From Gemmatimonadota bacterium (GTDB taxonomy: Bacteria; Gemmatimonadota; Gemmatimonadetes; Gemmatimonadales; GWC2-71-9): DNA of 33,611 nucleotides. Both the position numbers and the translations under genes were made by a program. The stretch covers positions 1-33,611 of the forward strand of contig QHTT01000080.1 in the NCBI GenBank assembly GCA_003220935.1. Direction: 5' to 3'. The notes under the pieces are model-generated. The model ran no database searches. It was not told where the DNA came from and saw nothing but the letters and a program-made list of their open reading frames with translations. This document shows positions 25,541 through 33,134 of this stretch, one piece after another; the stretch's first letter is position 1, and each line of letters opens with the position of its first letter.

Positions 25541-26631
25541 TCGCGAAGGGCACCTGTTTTCCTCTGTTCGCTTACGACGTTGCGCGAGCGATCGACCTGG
25601 ACGCGGCCGAGCGCCGCATCCTGGCGGGCGCCGAGCGGCAGACAGTGAAGCAGCGACGCCGGGCGCCCGCGTCCTTCGAGTACCGCCCCGCACCACTGCG
25701 CGTGACGCGGCCGGGGGAGGTGCATGTACTGGGCGCCTACCGCACGGCGCCGGCGCTCGAGCTGGTCTTGTACGACTTCGGCGCCATCTCGGTGAGCTAC
25801 GCCGTGCCCATCGAGGGGCCACTGCTGGGCCTTCCCGCGCTGGCGTACGAGCTGTGGGGAAACGAGCGGCTCGTGGCCGACGCCCGCCGGCACGTGGAGG
25901 AGCTGCTGGCGACGCTCGGGGACGCGGCGCTCCGGCCGCGCATCGCGGACTTCGTCGAGGACTACTCCATCTTCCAGATCGAGGCGTTCGCGGCGCCGTG
26001 CGCCGCCGCCGCGCTGTGGACCGAGCAAGCGCACACCGTCGCTCAAGTGTTGCGGGCCGAGCCGCACACGCTGTCCCAGGAGGAAGTCGCCGACGCGACG
26101 ACCTCGCGGCTCTCGTTCGGGCCCGACGACGCGACGTTCATCGACACGGACGCGACGCTCCTGTTCGACCCCGAAGGCGACGACGTGCGCGCGGTCCTCG
26201 AGTTTGCCAACATCCAGCTGCTCGAGATGCGGTTTCTCGACCAGCAGCTCGACGACATTCTCGAGCGGGCCTATGAGCTGCTCCAGCCGCGCCCGACGCG
26301 GGTCGTCGGCTCGGGGAGCGACGGTCCCGACCTGCGCCGGCTGGCCCGGCTGCAGCTCGACGGCGCGATCCTGTTCGAGCAGGTGACGAATGCGCTCAAG
26401 CTGGTGGGAGATCAGTACCTGGCGCGGGTGTACTCGCTCGCGTCCCGGCGCTTTCACCTCGGCGACTGGGACGCGAGCATCACGCGCAAGCTGCAGACCA
26501 TCGACAGCATCTACGCCAAGATGGCGGACCGGGCCGCGAGCCGGCGGATGGAGATCCTCGAATGGATCATCATCGTGCTGATCGCGGTCTCGATCGCCCT
26601 GTCCCTCGTTCCGGTACTGCCGCGGCATTGA
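25537..26631 (+). CDS. Conserved protein with C-terminal tail anchor, possibly RMD1/DUF155-like
   Basis: This is a 364-residue protein I cannot assign firmly. It has an N-terminal alpha/beta region (LELVLYDFGAISVSYAVPIEG), a middle block (FIDTDATLLFDPEGDDVRAVLEFANIQLLEMRFLDQQLDDILERAYELL), a long helical coiled-coil stretch, and a single C-terminal hydrophobic segment (IIIVLIAVSIALSLVPVL). The layout resembles RMD1/DUF155 proteins, in which a YGxVVF-like strand region precedes coiled coil and a tail anchor, but the match is only by eye. It starts with GTG 25537, overlapping the glucanotransferase TGA (GTGA), with GGAG just upstream. It therefore belongs to the glycogen operon. A membrane-tethering or scaffolding role for glycogen enzymes is possible but untested. 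Confidence 0.6.
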   Translation: MIAKGTCFPLFAYDVARAIDLDAAERRILAGAERQTVKQRRRAPASFEYRPAPLRVTRPGEVHVLGAYRTAPALELVLYDFGAISVSYAVPIEGPLLGLPALAYELWGNERLVADARRHVEELLATLGDAALRPRIADFVEDYSIFQIEAFAAPCAAAALWTEQAHTVAQVLRAEPHTLSQEEVADATTSRLSFGPDDATFIDTDATLLFDPEGDDVRAVLEFANIQLLEMRFLDQQLDDILERAYELLQPRPTRVVGSGSDGPDLRRLARLQLDGAILFEQVTNALKLVGDQYLARVYSLASRRFHLGDWDASITRKLQTIDSIYAKMADRAASRRMEILEWIIIVLIAVSIALSLVPVLPRH

Positions 26632-26671
26632 GGCGACGTGGGCCCGGAGATCTTTGCGGCGCCGCTTCGCG

Positions 26672-27190
26672 TCATCTCCTGCGCCGCATCACCTGCCACT
26701 GGCCCGTCTGGGCATCCGGGGACCCGCCACCGCGTGTCGTGTAGGTGCCCTCGATCCGGTCGCCGGCGAGCTGACCTTCGAAGGTGGTGGCCAGCGGCGC
26801 GCCGCTCTCGGGGTCAGCGTAGGGCGCAAGCCTGCCCGTCACACGGCCGCCCGTAACTCGCACGAAGTTGATCGTCAACACGGCGACGCGCGGTTGCGCC
26901 CCGGGGGCACCGGCCGATCCCTGCCCGTTCCACGCCTGGAGCGGACGACCCCAGCCGCGGGGAATCATGACCACATCGCCGAAGGCGCTGTCGCTGCTGG
27001 CGGAGAGGGTGAAAGAGATGCTGCCGCTGCGGCCGGTGGCGGCGCTCGAGTACGACCCCTCCCATTGGCCTGCGAGGGCGGCCACGTCGCCGGCGGTCCC
27101 CGCCAGGGGCACGCGCGGCTGGTGAGCCGCTGCGCAGGCCGTGACCAGTGCGGCGAGCGCCACGTCTAGGATTCCAGTTCGTGAACTCAT
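26672..27190 (-). CDS. Hypothetical lipoprotein
   Basis: This 172-residue protein has a short lipoprotein signal peptide: a hydrophobic stretch followed by the lipobox V-T-A-C, lipidated Cys near residue 21. The mature part is a small beta-rich domain (GQWEGSYSS, SISFTLSASSDSAFGDVVMIP, TFEGQLAGDRIEGTYTT). It resembles the lipocalin-like, strand-paired exported domains common in environmental bacteria. ATG 27190 has GGAG eight bases upstream. It converges on the glycogen operon. The 280 bases upstream (27191-27470) hold no gene I can support. Function unknown. Confidence 0.75.
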   Translation of the reverse strand: MSSRTGILDVALAALVTACAAAHQPRVPLAGTAGDVAALAGQWEGSYSSAATGRSGSISFTLSASSDSAFGDVVMIPRGWGRPLQAWNGQGSAGAPGAQPRVAVLTINFVRVTGGRVTGRLAPYADPESGAPLATTFEGQLAGDRIEGTYTTRGGGSPDAQTGQWQVMRRRR

Positions 27191-27470
27191 CGAGAGCTCC
27201 AGTTGTCCGAGTGGTCGACAGGAAGCTACGCGCAGCGGGCCCTGTCTGATGCGTAAGACGTGCGGACGCCCCAGTTGGTTGCACGCAAGCCTCCTTACTG
27301 GGAGCTTCACCGCTCGAAGGACAACGAAACCCAATAGCAGGCAGTCAGCAACGGTCGGAACGACCCGGCGGAAGCGAACAGTCGGGATCAAATGTCCTCA
27401 GGCCCCCGGGTCGCCACTCTAGATTCGGGGGTCGCGGTCTTCCGTTATCTTACCCGGCAAGGAGGGTCCC

Positions 27471-28004
27471 ATGACCTGCAAGATCGCACTGGTCGCGCTG
27501 GCGCTCGCGGCCCCGCTCGCCGCCCAGCAGTCCGACAGCATGCATCATCCCATGATGGGTGCCGGCCACGGGATGACGATGGACGACCCCATGATGGAGC
27601 GGATGGGGCCGTCGCTGATGCGAATGATGCTCTACACCCCGCAACACCTGCTCGCTCGCAAGGACGCGCTCGGCCTTACTCCCGATCAAGTCGGCCGCCT
27701 CACCGCGTTGCGGGACGGTGCGAAGGCGACGCGCGACGCCGCGATGGCCGAGGCGGAAACGCACCTCAAGGAGCTCGAGCAGGTAGCGAACGCCGCGAAG
27801 GCCGACACCGCGGCGCTCAAGACCCACTTTCAAGCGGCGCACACCGCGATGGGCAAGGCGCATTGGACCATGCTAGCATCGTCGGCGCAGGCACGGGCAG
27901 TCCTCACCGACGCCCAGCGCGCCAAGGTGCAGATCTGGGCTGACTCGATGCAGGCGTGGACCGAGCAGCACCGCAGGATGATGAATCCGGGCAAGTCGCC
28001 CTGA
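27471..28004 (+). CDS. Exported Met/His-rich Spy/CpxP-like protein with two LTxxQ motifs
   Basis: This 177-residue periplasmic protein has a signal peptide (KIALVALALAAPLAA before QQ). A Met/His-rich stretch (SMHHPMMGAGHGMTMDDPMMERM) suggests binding of copper or another soft metal. Two LTxxQ motifs typical of the Spy/CpxP/ZraP fold follow (LGLTPDQVGRL and AVLTDAQRAKV), flanking long helices. Family members act as periplasmic chaperones or metal sensors. An ideal AAGGAGG lies five bases before ATG 27471, and TTATCTTACC just upstream may be a -10 region. Its 3' end overlaps or abuts the flavin oxidoreductase gene. Confidence 0.82.
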   Translation: MTCKIALVALALAAPLAAQQSDSMHHPMMGAGHGMTMDDPMMERMGPSLMRMMLYTPQHLLARKDALGLTPDQVGRLTALRDGAKATRDAAMAEAETHLKELEQVANAAKADTAALKTHFQAAHTAMGKAHWTMLASSAQARAVLTDAQRAKVQIWADSMQAWTEQHRRMMNPGKSP

Positions 28005-29095
28005 AGCCAATCCACGTGTTCGGGGCCGGTCCATCGGGGCTCGCCGCCGCTCTAGCGGCAAACCAGGCGGGGCGGCGAGTCATTGTCCACGAGCGGTGCT
28101 CGGACGTGGGACACCGCTTCCACGATGACTTCCAGGGACTCGAGAACTGGACCACGGACGGCGACGTAATCGACGAGCTTGCAGGCCTGGGTATCGAGCC
28201 GACCTTCGATCATACGCCGATTCGGGAGGCAGTGGTCTTTGATCCCCGTCGCGTACACACGTATCGCTCACCGCGGCCGCTCTTCTATCTCGTGCGCCGC
28301 GGCGCGCGGGCGGGCACGCTCGATTTCAGCCTCAAGGCGCAGGTCCTGGCTCGAGGGATCGAGCTCCGCCTCGGGGAGGGGCGGCCTCTCCTGCGGGAGG
28401 GCGGCGTGGTCGCGCAGGGGCCGCATGGCTCCGATGCGGTCGCGCTCGGCTACGTCTTTGAGACGAAGGCGGCCGACGGTGCCTTTGCGGCCATGTCCGA
28501 TCGTCTGGCCCCGAAGGGTTACGCGTATCTGCTGGTGGTCCGGGGCCAAGGAACCGTCGCCTCATGCATGTTCGACGAGTTTCAAAATAAGCAGGTCTAC
28601 CTCGAGCGCACGGTCGCGTTCTTCCGTGAGCAAGTGGGCTTCGACATGCAGAACGCGCGGCGCTTTGGCGGCGCGGGTGGCTTTGACGTGCCGCCAACGG
28701 GCCGGCGCGGCGACCTTCTCTTTGTCGGAGAAGCAGCCGGGTTTCAGGATGCGCTCTGGGGCTTCGGAATGCGCTACGCGATGTTGTCGGGGAGTCTCGC
28801 GGCGCGTTCGCTCGTGCGTGGCCGGCTCGACGACTACGATCGCCTCTGGGAGGAGCGCCTTGGCGGGCTGCTCCGCACCGGCATCGTAAACCGCTTCCTA
28901 TACGGCAGGCTCGGCGCGCGCGGCTACCGGGGGCTCGCGTGGTTACTCGACCGCACCGCGGATCCCAGATCGTTGCTCGGCCGCCTGTACCGGCCGTCGC
29001 TGCTGGCCCGGCTGCTCTACCCAATTGCCCGTCAAGCGATTCGGTCGAGCCGTCGTGCGGGCCTGCGGCGACGGCAGCCGATCGGGACGGGGTGA
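27956..29095 (+). CDS. FAD-dependent oxidoreductase (geranylgeranyl-reductase-like)
   Basis: This 379-residue flavoprotein has an N-terminal IHVFGAGPSGLAAALAANQAG (GxGxxG at residues 23-28) and a second FAD motif, GDLLFVGEAAGFQDALWGFGMRYAMLSGSLAARSL. This pairing is typical of the geranylgeranyl reductase/halogenase-like flavin monooxygenase group. The C terminus is basic (RSSRRAGLRRR) after a hydrophobic region, perhaps membrane-associated. The canonical start is GTG 27956, which overlaps the Spy-like gene by 49 bases. The homologous region begins only at residue 17, where CTG 28001 overlaps the upstream TGA as CTGA. Both starts lack a clear ribosome site. Substrate unknown; reduction of isoprenoid chains is possible but unproven. 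Confidence 0.8.
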   Translation: MDRAAPQDDESGQVALKPIHVFGAGPSGLAAALAANQAGRRVIVHERCSDVGHRFHDDFQGLENWTTDGDVIDELAGLGIEPTFDHTPIREAVVFDPRRVHTYRSPRPLFYLVRRGARAGTLDFSLKAQVLARGIELRLGEGRPLLREGGVVAQGPHGSDAVALGYVFETKAADGAFAAMSDRLAPKGYAYLLVVRGQGTVASCMFDEFQNKQVYLERTVAFFREQVGFDMQNARRFGGAGGFDVPPTGRRGDLLFVGEAAGFQDALWGFGMRYAMLSGSLAARSLVRGRLDDYDRLWEERLGGLLRTGIVNRFLYGRLGARGYRGLAWLLDRTADPRSLLGRLYRPSLLARLLYPIARQAIRSSRRAGLRRRQPIGTG

Positions 29096-29103
29096 GGCGA
29101 AGG

Positions 29104-29652
29104 TCACCGCTGCCGCGGCTGAAACATCGCCCGTATCACGGCGGTCGCGTCCACGGCGATCAGCAGCCCCTCCAACGGCAGCGACTGCACGCCCACAATG
29201 ATTCCGGCTGGGGGGTTCCGAGCGGGCAGGAACCCTGCTCCGGCTTCCCGGATGGCCTCGAAGTCGCGCGGGGAATAGTTCACCACGTAGATCGTCAGCT
29301 TCGCGACGTCGGCGGGCGTCGCTCCTCCGATCTTGAGGACGAACGCGAGGTTGGCGAACGCTTGCCTGGCTTGGGCGCCCAGATCGCCGGGGCCGACGAG
29401 TTTCCCTGTCGAGTCGAGCGCGACCTCGCCCGAGATGTACAGGATCGAGCCTGCACGCACCGCGTGCGTGAAGCCTGGCAGCGCGGCGAGCGTGCCGGGG
29501 TTGATGTAACGCGGCTGCGTCGGCTCCAGGCCGCCCAGGCCCCCCGGCCCCTCCGGCCCGAACCTGCCCCCGCCGCCCCGTCCGCCCCCGGGAGGCCCCA
29601 TGCACGCGCCCAGGACGATGACCGCCGCCGCGATCGTAACGGTGCCGCGCAT
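29104..29652 (-). CDS. RidA/YjgF-family lipoprotein
   Basis: This 182-residue protein has a lipobox (V-L-G-A-C, Cys17 or nearby), a Gly-rich linker (GPPGGGRGGGGRFGPEGPGG) and a RidA/YjgF fold. Matching blocks are HAVRAGSILYISGEVALDSTGKLVGPGDLGAQARQAFANL, TIYVVNYSPRDFEAIREAG and the end PLEGLLIAVDATAVI. Cytoplasmic RidA enzymes deaminate reactive enamines/imines through a conserved Arg. Here the usual Arg-containing RxxV motif of RidA near the end is not evident, so activity is doubtful. An exported lipidated RidA is less common than the cytoplasmic form. ATG 29652 follows AAGGGAG about 11 bases upstream; ATG 29688 is weaker. Confidence 0.82.
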   Translation of the reverse strand: MRGTVTIAAAVIVLGACMGPPGGGRGGGGRFGPEGPGGLGGLEPTQPRYINPGTLAALPGFTHAVRAGSILYISGEVALDSTGKLVGPGDLGAQARQAFANLAFVLKIGGATPADVAKLTIYVVNYSPRDFEAIREAGAGFLPARNPPAGIIVGVQSLPLEGLLIAVDATAVIRAMFQPRQR

Positions 29653-29796
29653 GGCGTGCTCGCTCCCTTCGCTCAGTTCGGAATGCAACGGACAGGTGGC
29701 AATCTACGTGGAGACTACGGCGACCGGGTGCGCGCCGCTGAATAGCACTCGCTCGGCGCCTCTACGGGCCAGTCAGCAGCGCCGCACGACGCCCCG

Positions 29797-29802
29797 TATA
29801 CA
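29797..29802 (+). promoter_or_regulatory. Possible -10 element of a leaderless sigma transcript
   Basis: TATACA ends five bases before ATG 29808, and no ribosome site is visible. A leaderless mRNA is plausible. I saw no clear -35. Confidence 0.3.
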
Positions 29803-29807
29803 CCAGC

Positions 29808-30389
29808 ATGAGCGCGCTGCCCGACCGGGACCGATCTGGCCAGGCGAGGCTGGACGAGCCCGCCCTCGTCGCGAGCGCGCTGGCGGGGGATCGTGAGGCG
29901 CTGGGGACGCTGGTCGAGTGGTATGCCGGGTCAGTGCGTCGCGTGGCGCGCGCGATCCTCGGGAATGTGGACGACGCCGAGGATGCGGCGCAGGACGGCG
30001 TGCTGGCGGCGCTGGTGAAGCTGGACCGGTACGATCCCAGCCGGCCGTTCGGTCCGTGGCTGCTACGGATTGTTGCCAACGCCGCGATCGACCGCCGGCG
30101 ACGGCGGACGGTGCGGGAAGCCGGCGTCCTGGGGGACGACGTCGCCGCGAAGGGCCCGCTGCCGGACGTTGAGACCGAGCGCCTGGCGCTAGGCGACCGG
30201 CTCCGCGCCGCACTGGATGAGCTGCCGGAGCATTACCGGGTGGCGGTCGTGCTGTTCGATGTCGAGGGCTACTCGCACGCGGAGATTGCGGAGATCCTGG
30301 GGATGGCCCCGGGGACCGTGCGGTCGGCGGTGTTTCACGCGCGGCGCCGGTTGCGGGCGCTGTTGGACGACTTGAAGGAGGACCGGTGA
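29808..30389 (+). CDS. ECF sigma-70 factor of a three-gene sensing module
   Basis: This 193-residue sigma factor has region 2 (LVEWYAGSVRRVARAILGNVDDAEDAAQDGVLAAL to PFGPWLLRIVANAAIDRRRRR) and region 4 (LDELPEHYRVAVVLFDVEGYSHAEIAEILGMAPGTVRSAVFHARRRLRALL). Its TGA overlaps the start of the next gene (GTGA). Together with a one-TM protein and a membrane-anchored Spy/CnrX-like protein it resembles the Cnr-type layout, in which a periplasmic sensor controls an anti-sigma factor. It is a different subgroup from the sigma at 12117-12791 and carries no ZAS partner. Confidence 0.93.
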   Translation: MSALPDRDRSGQARLDEPALVASALAGDREALGTLVEWYAGSVRRVARAILGNVDDAEDAAQDGVLAALVKLDRYDPSRPFGPWLLRIVANAAIDRRRRRTVREAGVLGDDVAAKGPLPDVETERLALGDRLRAALDELPEHYRVAVVLFDVEGYSHAEIAEILGMAPGTVRSAVFHARRRLRALLDDLKEDR

Positions 30390-30751
30390 GACAAGAGCCC
30401 ATGTGGTCTCCAGACCATCCAGATCCCGCGCTGGGCGCGGCGCTGTGGGCTGCGCTCAGTCCACGCAACGCCACGGAGGCGTTCGTGACTCGCGTGCTCG
30501 ATCGCGCCGAATCGGCCGGGGTGGGGACGTGGCGCGCGGTGCTGGGACGCTGGAGCCGGGTGGCGATTGCGGCCGCTGCGGTGCTGGCGTTCGTGGGCGG
30601 CTATCTCGCTGGCAGAGCGCGAGACGCTGGCACCTCGTTCGACGCCGCGTGGGTGACGTCCGCCACGGGCAGTGAAGCGGCCGTCCAGCTGCTCGCTACG
30701 CACCGCGCGCCCGACCCGAGCGCGCTGTTCGCGTCCATGCTCGCGAACTAA
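30386..30751 (+). CDS. One-TM protein, candidate anti-sigma factor
   Basis: This 121-residue protein has a cytoplasmic N-terminal 57 residues (ATEAFVTRVLDRAE is the most helix-like part), one transmembrane segment at about residues 58-75 (VAIAAAAVLAFVGGYLAG) and a short periplasmic tail. It has no zinc motif. Size, topology and the GTGA overlap with the sigma gene fit a CnrY-like anti-sigma factor, although sequence similarity to a named family is not visible. Confidence 0.75.
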   Translation: MRQEPMWSPDHPDPALGAALWAALSPRNATEAFVTRVLDRAESAGVGTWRAVLGRWSRVAIAAAAVLAFVGGYLAGRARDAGTSFDAAWVTSATGSEAAVQLLATHRAPDPSALFASMLAN

Positions 30752-30760
30752 GGGGGCGGC

Positions 30761-31186
30761 ATGCTAGAGCAATCTCGTTTCTGGGCGGTCGCAGCTCTGC
30801 TCGCGTCGTTCGCGGCTGGCGGGCTGTTCGGGTGGGCGGTCGGGACGCGAGTCCATGGCGGGCCGCGGGGCGGGGCGTTCCGGGGGGGGGCGCCGGGGCC
30901 CGACGGGATGATCGGCTTTCTGAGCGAGCGGTTGGACCTGACGGCGACGCAGCGCGACTCGGTGCGGGCGATTCTGGAGCGTCACCGCGCTGACGTGGAG
31001 AAGATCTGGCGCGAGGTGCATCCGCGATTCGATGCGGTGCGCTCGGCGATGAGCACGGAGATCAACGCCCAGCTCACCCCGGCTCAGCGGACGCGCTACG
31101 CAGAACTGGAGCGCCGGCTCGAACGCCCGCCGCGGTTCGGCGGCGGTCCGCCGTGGGAGGGCGGGCCGAGACCACCACCCCCTTGA
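30761..31186 (+). CDS. Membrane-anchored Spy/CnrX-like periplasmic sensor
   Basis: This 141-residue protein has an N-terminal hydrophobic anchor (FWAVAALLASFAAGGLFGWAVG, residues 7-28), a Gly-rich linker and a helical domain. The helical domain has two LTxxQ motifs (LDLTATQRDSVRAIL and AQLTPAQRTRYAEL), the hallmark of Spy/CpxP and related metal sensors such as CnrX. The C terminus is Pro/Gly-rich. His and Glu in ILERHRADVEKIW and EVH could bind metal. It begins nine bases after the TM protein, and a strong terminator is not visible before the convergent murB. Confidence 0.82.
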   Translation: MLEQSRFWAVAALLASFAAGGLFGWAVGTRVHGGPRGGAFRGGAPGPDGMIGFLSERLDLTATQRDSVRAILERHRADVEKIWREVHPRFDAVRSAMSTEINAQLTPAQRTRYAELERRLERPPRFGGGPPWEGGPRPPPP

Positions 31187-31213
31187 GTATGGCCGAGCTC
31201 CCTTCTTCGTTTG

Positions 31214-32281
31214 TTACTCTACCACCACGGGCTCGCGCTCCAGCCGGACGCCGAAGCGCTCATACACGGCGCGCTCGATGGCTTCGGCCAGCGCCAGCAA
31301 CTCGGCCGTGGTGCCCCCGTGATTCACCAAGGCGAGCGCGTGGCGCGTCGAGATCCCCACCCCACCGCGGCGGTACCCCCTCCCGAAGCCCGCGTGCTCG
31401 ATCAGCCACGCCGCCGGCACCTTCACCCGTCCGTCGGCGGGGAACGTCGGGATGCCGTCGCCCTCGCCCGCCGCGCCCCACCGGTGCACGAGGCGCTCGA
31501 ACGCGTCGGCCGAGAGCACGGGATTCATGAAGAAGGAGCCGACCGACCGACCGTTCGGATCGGTGGGGTCGAGCACCATGGATTTGCGGCGTCGCAGCTC
31601 GAGAACCGTGTTGCGCACGACGCTCACCGCGTCGGCAGGCGCCAGGCGCTCCAGCTCGCCATGGTGCCGGACCGCCTGCGCGAGCTCGGCGTACCGCAGC
31701 TGCGGCAGCCTGTCGCGGTACAGGCGCAACGTGATGTCGAGGACGATGTAGTGATCGTGATCGCGGCTCTTGAAGCGGCTGCTGCGATACGCGAATTCGC
31801 ACTGGTCGCGCGGGAACACGACCTCTGTGAGGCCGGCGCGCTCGAGACACCGCACCGACACGAGCGTCTCCGCGATTTCCTGCCCGTAGGCGCCGACGTT
31901 CTGGATCGGGGTGGCACCCACGGTTCCGGGGATTCCCGACAGGCATTCGATCCCGGTCCATCCCCGCTCGACGACCTGACGCACGAGCGCGTCCCACTCG
32001 ACGCCGGCTGCCGCGGTCAACTCCACACCTTGGGTCGTCTCCCGCAGGGCGATCCCGCCGATCGCCAGCTTGAGCACGAGGCCCGGAAAGCCCGCGTCCA
32101 CTACGACCAGGTTGCTGCCGCCGCCCATGATCTGCACGCGCAGCCGTCGCTCGCGCGCCCAGGTGAGCGCCTCGCGCAGCTCGGCTTCGGTCGTGCATTC
32201 GTGGAAATAGCGCGCCGGCCCGCCCAACCCGAGGGTGGTGTGCTGTGCGAGGGGCTCCTGTTCGCGCAGGAGGAGAGTCAT
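31214..32281 (-). CDS. murB: UDP-N-acetylenolpyruvoylglucosamine reductase
   Basis: This 355-residue cytoplasmic flavoenzyme makes UDP-MurNAc for peptidoglycan by reducing the enolpyruvyl group with NADPH. It begins with LAQHTTLGLGGPARYF, followed by VQIMGGGSNLVV and CLSGIPGTVGATPIQNVGAYGQEI (FAD binding). Catalytic Arg is in FAYRSSRFK (about residue 165), Ser in VGSFFMNP (about 247), and a C-terminal Glu in EPVVVE. The YRSSRFK and GAYGQE features mark the type I (E. coli-like) form. It stands apart from other cell-wall genes, between two ECF systems. Confidence 0.96.
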   Translation of the reverse strand: MTLLLREQEPLAQHTTLGLGGPARYFHECTTEAELREALTWARERRLRVQIMGGGSNLVVVDAGFPGLVLKLAIGGIALRETTQGVELTAAAGVEWDALVRQVVERGWTGIECLSGIPGTVGATPIQNVGAYGQEIAETLVSVRCLERAGLTEVVFPRDQCEFAYRSSRFKSRDHDHYIVLDITLRLYRDRLPQLRYAELAQAVRHHGELERLAPADAVSVVRNTVLELRRRKSMVLDPTDPNGRSVGSFFMNPVLSADAFERLVHRWGAAGEGDGIPTFPADGRVKVPAAWLIEHAGFGRGYRRGGVGISTRHALALVNHGGTTAELLALAEAIERAVYERFGVRLEREPVVVE

Positions 32282-32353
32282 GGCGTGGAAGGTAGTCGTG
32301 CTGCGCCGTTGGCGGTCACGGCGTAGCCCCGCGAGGACCCGCTGTTTCGTTGT

Positions 32354-33133
32354 CTACATGGGCGGGGCGGCGATGGAGTCGCTCCACCGCAGCAAGGCGC
32401 CGAAGTCGTCGAGCTCGGGCGGTGCGAGGTCCGACACCACCCAGCAGGTGTAATCGCTCGTCGTCCAGTGCAGCAGACGATAGCCCTGGTGCGTGACCGC
32501 GGCGGGCCCACCCGGGGCCGCGCCCACCGCAGGCCACAGGAACACGTTGATCAGGTGCTGGCGCCGTCCGTAGACCAGCGCCGCGACAGGCCTGCCACCG
32601 ACGTAATCGAGGCGCCCCCCGATGAGCGGAAAGCCGCGTCCCGAGAAATCGTGCACCGGCGGCGAGAAGTCGAGCTTGCCGTTGAACCAGGGCTTCACCG
32701 TGTGCTGATCCGACGAGAGCACGTCGGTGAGGTGGCCGGGCATGAGCGAGCGGACATGACTCGCGAGCACCTCCTGGGCCAGCGTCTCAGCGCCCGCGCG
32801 CCGCTGCGCGAGCCGCCAGCTGCCGAGTGCCACGACTGCGAACGAAGCGGCGAGCGCCAGGGAGCGCCATATCGCTGGCCCGACGACGCGGCGGGCGAAG
32901 TGCTCCCGGGGCGTCGCCCGTAGCGCCTCCCGCACCCGCTCGCGCAGGGCGTCGGGGGCCGGGAAAACGGGAAGGTGCGCGTGGATCGCCGCGCGCAGCG
33001 CTACCCGGCCCTGGTGGAATCGCGCGCAGTCCGGACACTCCGCAAGGTGCGTCTCGAGCTCTCGCACATCGACCGCGGCGAGCTCACCGTCCAAGTAGGC
33101 ATCGAGCTGCGTTTCAAAGTTCTGGTGGGTCAC
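32354..33133 (-). CDS. Membrane-spanning zinc anti-sigma factor (RsiW-like)
   Basis: This 259-residue protein has an N-terminal ZAS domain with H29-x3-C33-x2-C36 (ETHLAECPDCARFH), one membrane segment at about residues 90-106 (SLALAASFAVVALGSW) and a 150-residue extracytoplasmic domain (GHLTDVLSSDQHTVKPWFNGKLDFSPPVHDF, DYTCWVVSDLAP). This is the layout of transmembrane anti-sigma factors whose outer domain senses envelope signals. It starts with GTG 33133, one base after the sigma stop, with AGGAG eight bases upstream inside the sigma gene. Confidence 0.9.
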   Translation of the reverse strand: MTHQNFETQLDAYLDGELAAVDVRELETHLAECPDCARFHQGRVALRAAIHAHLPVFPAPDALRERVREALRATPREHFARRVVGPAIWRSLALAASFAVVALGSWRLAQRRAGAETLAQEVLASHVRSLMPGHLTDVLSSDQHTVKPWFNGKLDFSPPVHDFSGRGFPLIGGRLDYVGGRPVAALVYGRRQHLINVFLWPAVGAAPGGPAAVTHQGYRLLHWTTSDYTCWVVSDLAPPELDDFGALLRWSDSIAAPPM

Positions 33134-33134
33134 G

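Noticed and set aside
26814-27284. 156-codon minus-strand frame starting GTG 27284 behind an AAGGAGG site
   Set aside because: Despite the good ribosome-like site, it lies mostly out of frame over the lipoprotein gene, has low-complexity Arg/Thr/Ser content and shows no recognisable domain.
27191-27470. Possible integron attC-like site or riboswitch in the 280-base gap
   Set aside because: No paired core sites or convincing conserved fold could be recognised by eye.
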